Origin: Micavibrio sp.
GTDB taxonomy: Bacteria; Pseudomonadota; Alphaproteobacteria; Micavibrionales; Micavibrionaceae
Reading direction: 5' to 3'
DNA: 24,905 bases
Assembly: GCA_030824805.1 (NCBI GenBank)
Contig: JAPJRC010000032.1
Location: 1 to 24,905, forward strand
In this document: positions 22,991 through 24,905 of the stretch, one piece after another
How the letters are laid out: every line of letters begins with the position of its first letter
Position numbering within the stretch: position 1 is the stretch's first letter
Translations under genes and position numbers: made by a program
Notes under the pieces: model-generated
Databases searched by the model: none
What the model was told of the DNA's origin: nothing
The model's input: the letters and a program-made list of their open reading frames with translations, nothing else

Positions 22991-24256
22991 ATGGAAACCC
23001 AAACCCACAGCTTATTGGACGGTAAAGTCCACCTCTATAAGCGCGATGAAAGCCGCTATTGGCAATGTTCGACCTACATGAACGGTCGCAACCATCGCAC
23101 TTCCACAAAAGAGGAAAGCCTTACCTTTGCAAAAGACTTCGCACAGCAATGGTACATGGCTATGTTTCTTCACGCCCAAGAAACAAAGCAAAAAAATCGC
23201 GTTAGCGAAATGGTTCGCAAGTTCGTTGCCCCCCACACAGGCAATCCATCCCTGTACGAACCAGTAACATCAAAACCCAAGAAACCAAGTGGTCCGACTT
23301 TCCGCGAAGCCACTGAAAAGTTCTTGAGCGAGTATCTTGTAATTACTAAAGGACAACGCAGCGACAAATATATAAAAGGCCAAGAACTGCGTATTAAAGC
23401 CCATCTTCTTCCCTATTTTGGCGATATGCCCGTTGCAGCCATCAACGCCGGAACTGTGCAAGAATATCGCGTACACCGCCAAACTAACGGCCATAAGAAA
23501 ACTCCCAAACATAAGCCTGTTTTTCCTAGCCGTGCTTCTCTACATTGTGAAACAGTCGCCTTGCGTCTTATTCTTAAAACCGCACATCGTTATGAATGGA
23601 TTGAATCCGTACCGGATATATCACCGCCCTATAAGACCTCTGGTAAAGTGAAACACCGTGCATGGTTTTCAAAAGACGAATACAAAATACTCTATGAGGC
23701 TACTCGCAAAAAATCACAAGAACCGTCCCGTTATAAATCTCAATGGGAAGATTTCCATGATTACGTTTTGTTTATGGCCAACACTGGCCTAAGACCGGAT
23801 GAAGCCGCACGGCTTCAGTACAGGGACGTTACGAACGTAACGGACCAAGATTCAGGCGGACGCCTACTAGAAATCGAAGTACGCGGTAAGCGCGGCGTTG
23901 GATATTGCAAAAGCACGAAAGGGGCTATCCAGCCCTTCGTGCGGATGCAAAAACGCCACTCGGGAAAACCTACTGACTTAATATTTGGAAAAACGCCGAC
24001 AGGCCTGATGAATACCATCTTGGAAGAACTAAACCTAAAAAAAGATAGAGATGGACATATCCGTACCGCCTACAGCCTCCGGCATACCTATATCTGCCTC
24101 CGGTTGATGGAAGGTGCGGATATTTATCAGATTGCCAAAAACTGCCGTACAAGCGTTGAGATGGTCGAAAAATTCTATGCGGCCCACCTCAAAAACACAC
24201 TGGACGCCTCGGCTATTAACGTCAAGAAATCTAAGAAAAAACCGAAAAAGGACTAA
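22991..24256 (+). CDS. Tyrosine recombinase / phage-type integrase
   Basis: 421 residues; GAGAGG lies before the ATG. The N-terminal ~110 residues look like an Arm-type DNA-binding region (HLYKRDESRYWQCSTYMNG). A SAM-like core-binding domain follows (about 115-215, KYIKGQELRIKAHLLPYFGDM split here as KYIKGQELRI and HLLPYFGDM). The catalytic domain has NTGLRPDEAARL with Arg268, YSLRHTY with Arg364 and His365 (Tyr361 stands where many relatives have His), and EKFYAAH with nucleophile Tyr396. All key residues are present, so it may be active. The Lys-rich C-terminus and AT-leaning codons differ from glnD. It lies between the two tRNA-Ser copies, pointing at the intact one. Confidence 0.93.
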   Translation: METQTHSLLDGKVHLYKRDESRYWQCSTYMNGRNHRTSTKEESLTFAKDFAQQWYMAMFLHAQETKQKNRVSEMVRKFVAPHTGNPSLYEPVTSKPKKPSGPTFREATEKFLSEYLVITKGQRSDKYIKGQELRIKAHLLPYFGDMPVAAINAGTVQEYRVHRQTNGHKKTPKHKPVFPSRASLHCETVALRLILKTAHRYEWIESVPDISPPYKTSGKVKHRAWFSKDEYKILYEATRKKSQEPSRYKSQWEDFHDYVLFMANTGLRPDEAARLQYRDVTNVTDQDSGGRLLEIEVRGKRGVGYCKSTKGAIQPFVRMQKRHSGKPTDLIFGKTPTGLMNTILEELNLKKDRDGHIRTAYSLRHTYICLRLMEGADIYQIAKNCRTSVEMVEKFYAAHLKNTLDASAINVKKSKKKPKKD

Positions 24257-24261
24257 AAACT

Positions 24262-24307
24262 TATAGGGCCGTATTTTCACTTGAAATACAGCCCTACGGT
24301 CCCTATA
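24262..24307. repeat. Nested, mutually exclusive inverted repeats after the integrase
   Basis: Outer arms 24262-24272 and 24296-24307 pair over 11 bp with one bulge. Inner arms 24265-24276 and 24284-24295 pair over 11 bp with one mismatch. They share bases, so only one hairpin can form at a time. No T-tract follows, so a simple terminator is unlikely. The repeats overlap the tRNA promoter. Confidence 0.5.
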
Positions 24308-24309
24308 AA
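24281..24309 (+). promoter_or_regulatory. Predicted promoter of the intact tRNA-Ser
   Basis: TTGAAA (24281-24286), 17 nt, TATAAA (24304-24309): 5/6 matches in both boxes with ideal spacing. The start would be near 24316, a few bases before the mature tRNA end at 24321. It lies inside the integrase-bearing unit and differs from the promoter before the broken copy. Confidence 0.65.
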
Positions 24310-24320
24310 TCACTGGCTGC

Positions 24321-24411
24321 GGGCAGGTGGCAGAGCGGTTGATTGTACCGAACTCGAAATTCGGCTTAGGTGATGAACCTAACGGGGGTTCGAATCCCCC
24401 CCTGCCCGCCA
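24321..24411 (+). tRNA. tRNA-Ser (anticodon CGA)
   Basis: 91 nt including encoded CCA (24409-24411). Acceptor GGGCAGG pairs with CCTGCCC (24401-24407), with discriminator G. The anticodon stem is CCGAA/TTCGG around loop CTCGAAA, with anticodon CGA at 24355-24357 reading UCG. The long class II variable arm (TTAGGT/ACCTAA) and T stem GGGGG/CCCCC with TTCGAAT loop confirm serine identity. The gene is complete and appears functional. Confidence 0.97.
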
Positions 24412-24451
24412 TTTCTATTGCTCCGATTTAGCTAAGCCCTAACCTGATCCA

Positions 24452-24905
24452 ATGTTAGAAAACGTTTGGCTTATACAAGTTCAGGTTCTCCCCGTTGTTT
24501 TGGTAATGTTGCTGCTGGAAACGCCAAACATCGTCAGGGCGATTTATCCAATCCCTTACGTCCCAGTATATTTTTCTCTCTATCCTTTTAACGTACTGAA
24601 TGAAGATTTATCCATTTATTTAAACGAAGATACGTTCTTTGGGAGAGGCGAAGATTTAAGCGAAACAGAACTACAAAATTATAAACGCATTATCTTTCAA
24701 AAGGCTGCTTTATCTTTAATTATATCGCTTGCGCTTATTCCATTTGTAGGCGGCTTTATTTCTTCATTCTTCCTGCCACAATCTTCTCTGGCGGGATTTT
24801 CCCTCATTTTTATTTCTTACAAACTAATAGGAATTGTACGTGCTGCAATAGGGTTTAGATTCCATTCAATATGTAACTTTAAATCTATGTCCCTCTACAT
24901 ATTAG
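24452..24905 (+). CDS. Unknown membrane protein, 5' part only
   Basis: An open frame from ATG 24452 runs to the window end (151 residues seen). It starts MLENVWLIQVQVLPVVLVML and has hydrophobic segments at about 7-23, 85-106 and 112-132, with an acidic stretch (50-75) between the first two. An in-frame TAA lies 12 bp before the ATG; the ribosome site is weak. Codons favour TTA and other AT-rich choices, unlike glnD and mutS. I recognise no family. It may be cargo of an island or a poorly conserved host gene. Confidence 0.6.
   Translation, partial: MLENVWLIQVQVLPVVLVMLLLETPNIVRAIYPIPYVPVYFSLYPFNVLNEDLSIYLNEDTFFGRGEDLSETELQNYKRIIFQKAALSLIISLALIPFVGGFISSFFLPQSSLAGFSLIFISYKLIGIVRAAIGFRFHSICNFKSMSLYIL

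Larger units (their letters stand above)
22830..24362 (+). mobile_element. Putative minimal integrative unit between tRNA-Ser direct repeats
   Basis: Direct repeats at 22830-22871 and 24321-24362 are 1491 bp apart. Between them are an AT-rich leader, one tyrosine recombinase gene, an inverted repeat and the promoter of the intact tRNA. No cargo gene is present. The arrangement 5' fragment, integrase, intact tRNA suggests integration into the 5' part of the tRNA gene with restoration of it by the incoming DNA. It could instead be one end of a larger island that continues past the window, or the remnant left by deletion. Confidence 0.55.

Overview
The window looks like chromosomal DNA of an alphaproteobacterium. 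The evidence is a MucR/Ros-type regulator, a MidA/NDUFAF7-type methyltransferase next to lgt and a pgeF start, a UbiK (BMFP) protein, a TSUP transporter followed by a TIGR02186-type membrane protein, and the neighbourhoods mutS-glnD and murJ-trpS-usp-nifU-tsaB, which I know from this class. A Rhodospirillales- or Micavibrio-like origin is possible, but I cannot settle it by reading alone. Most of the window is dense core genome of moderate GC. The last ~2 kb (22.87-24.9 kb) is visibly more AT-rich and carries an integrase.

Layout. (1) 1-3318, minus strand: hldD, a small unknown ORF, lgt, midA and the start of pgeF, tightly packed and probably one envelope-related operon. (2) 3505-5220, plus strand: ubiK and a YbjN-like gene, a terminator, then proC. 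(3) 5221-6992, minus strand: mucR with its own promoter, and the pair RutE-like nitroreductase-tsaB (tsaB from a TTG start). (4) 7116-8255, plus strand: an exported polysaccharide-deacetylase-like protein with altered motifs. Its 3' end also holds the terminator of the convergent NifU-like gene. (5) 8256-14364, minus strand: murJ-trpS; a secreted unknown protein with a promoter so close that its mRNA may be leaderless; the TSUP transporter-TIGR02186-universal stress protein operon; and the NifU-like Fe-S protein. (6) 14405-22783, plus strand: a small P-loop kinase-like gene, ubiE, a membrane-anchored LEA-like 11-mer repeat protein with its own promoter and terminator, coaBC, mutS and glnD. (7) 22784-24905: a broken tRNA-Ser(CGA) 5' half behind its probable original promoter, a tyrosine recombinase gene, an intact tRNA-Ser(CGA) with a second promoter, and the start of an unknown membrane protein running off the end.

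The most interesting structure is region 7. A 42-bp direct repeat (39/42 identical) made of the 5' half of tRNA-Ser(CGA) flanks a 1.49-kb unit holding one integrase gene and no other gene. Two of the three differences between the copies are the two sides of one anticodon-stem base pair, so the broken copy looks like half of a once functional, independently evolved tRNA. The intact copy has its own near-consensus promoter inside the unit. Together this suggests an element that enters the 5' part of a tRNA gene and supplies a replacement promoter and 5' half. Other points are the LEA-like repeat protein lying where ubiB is often found, the terminator buried in an opposing gene, the possible leaderless gene, and a palindrome over the mucR promoter.

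No rRNA operon, CRISPR array or insertion sequence was seen. All calls come from reading the sequence; no database search was done.
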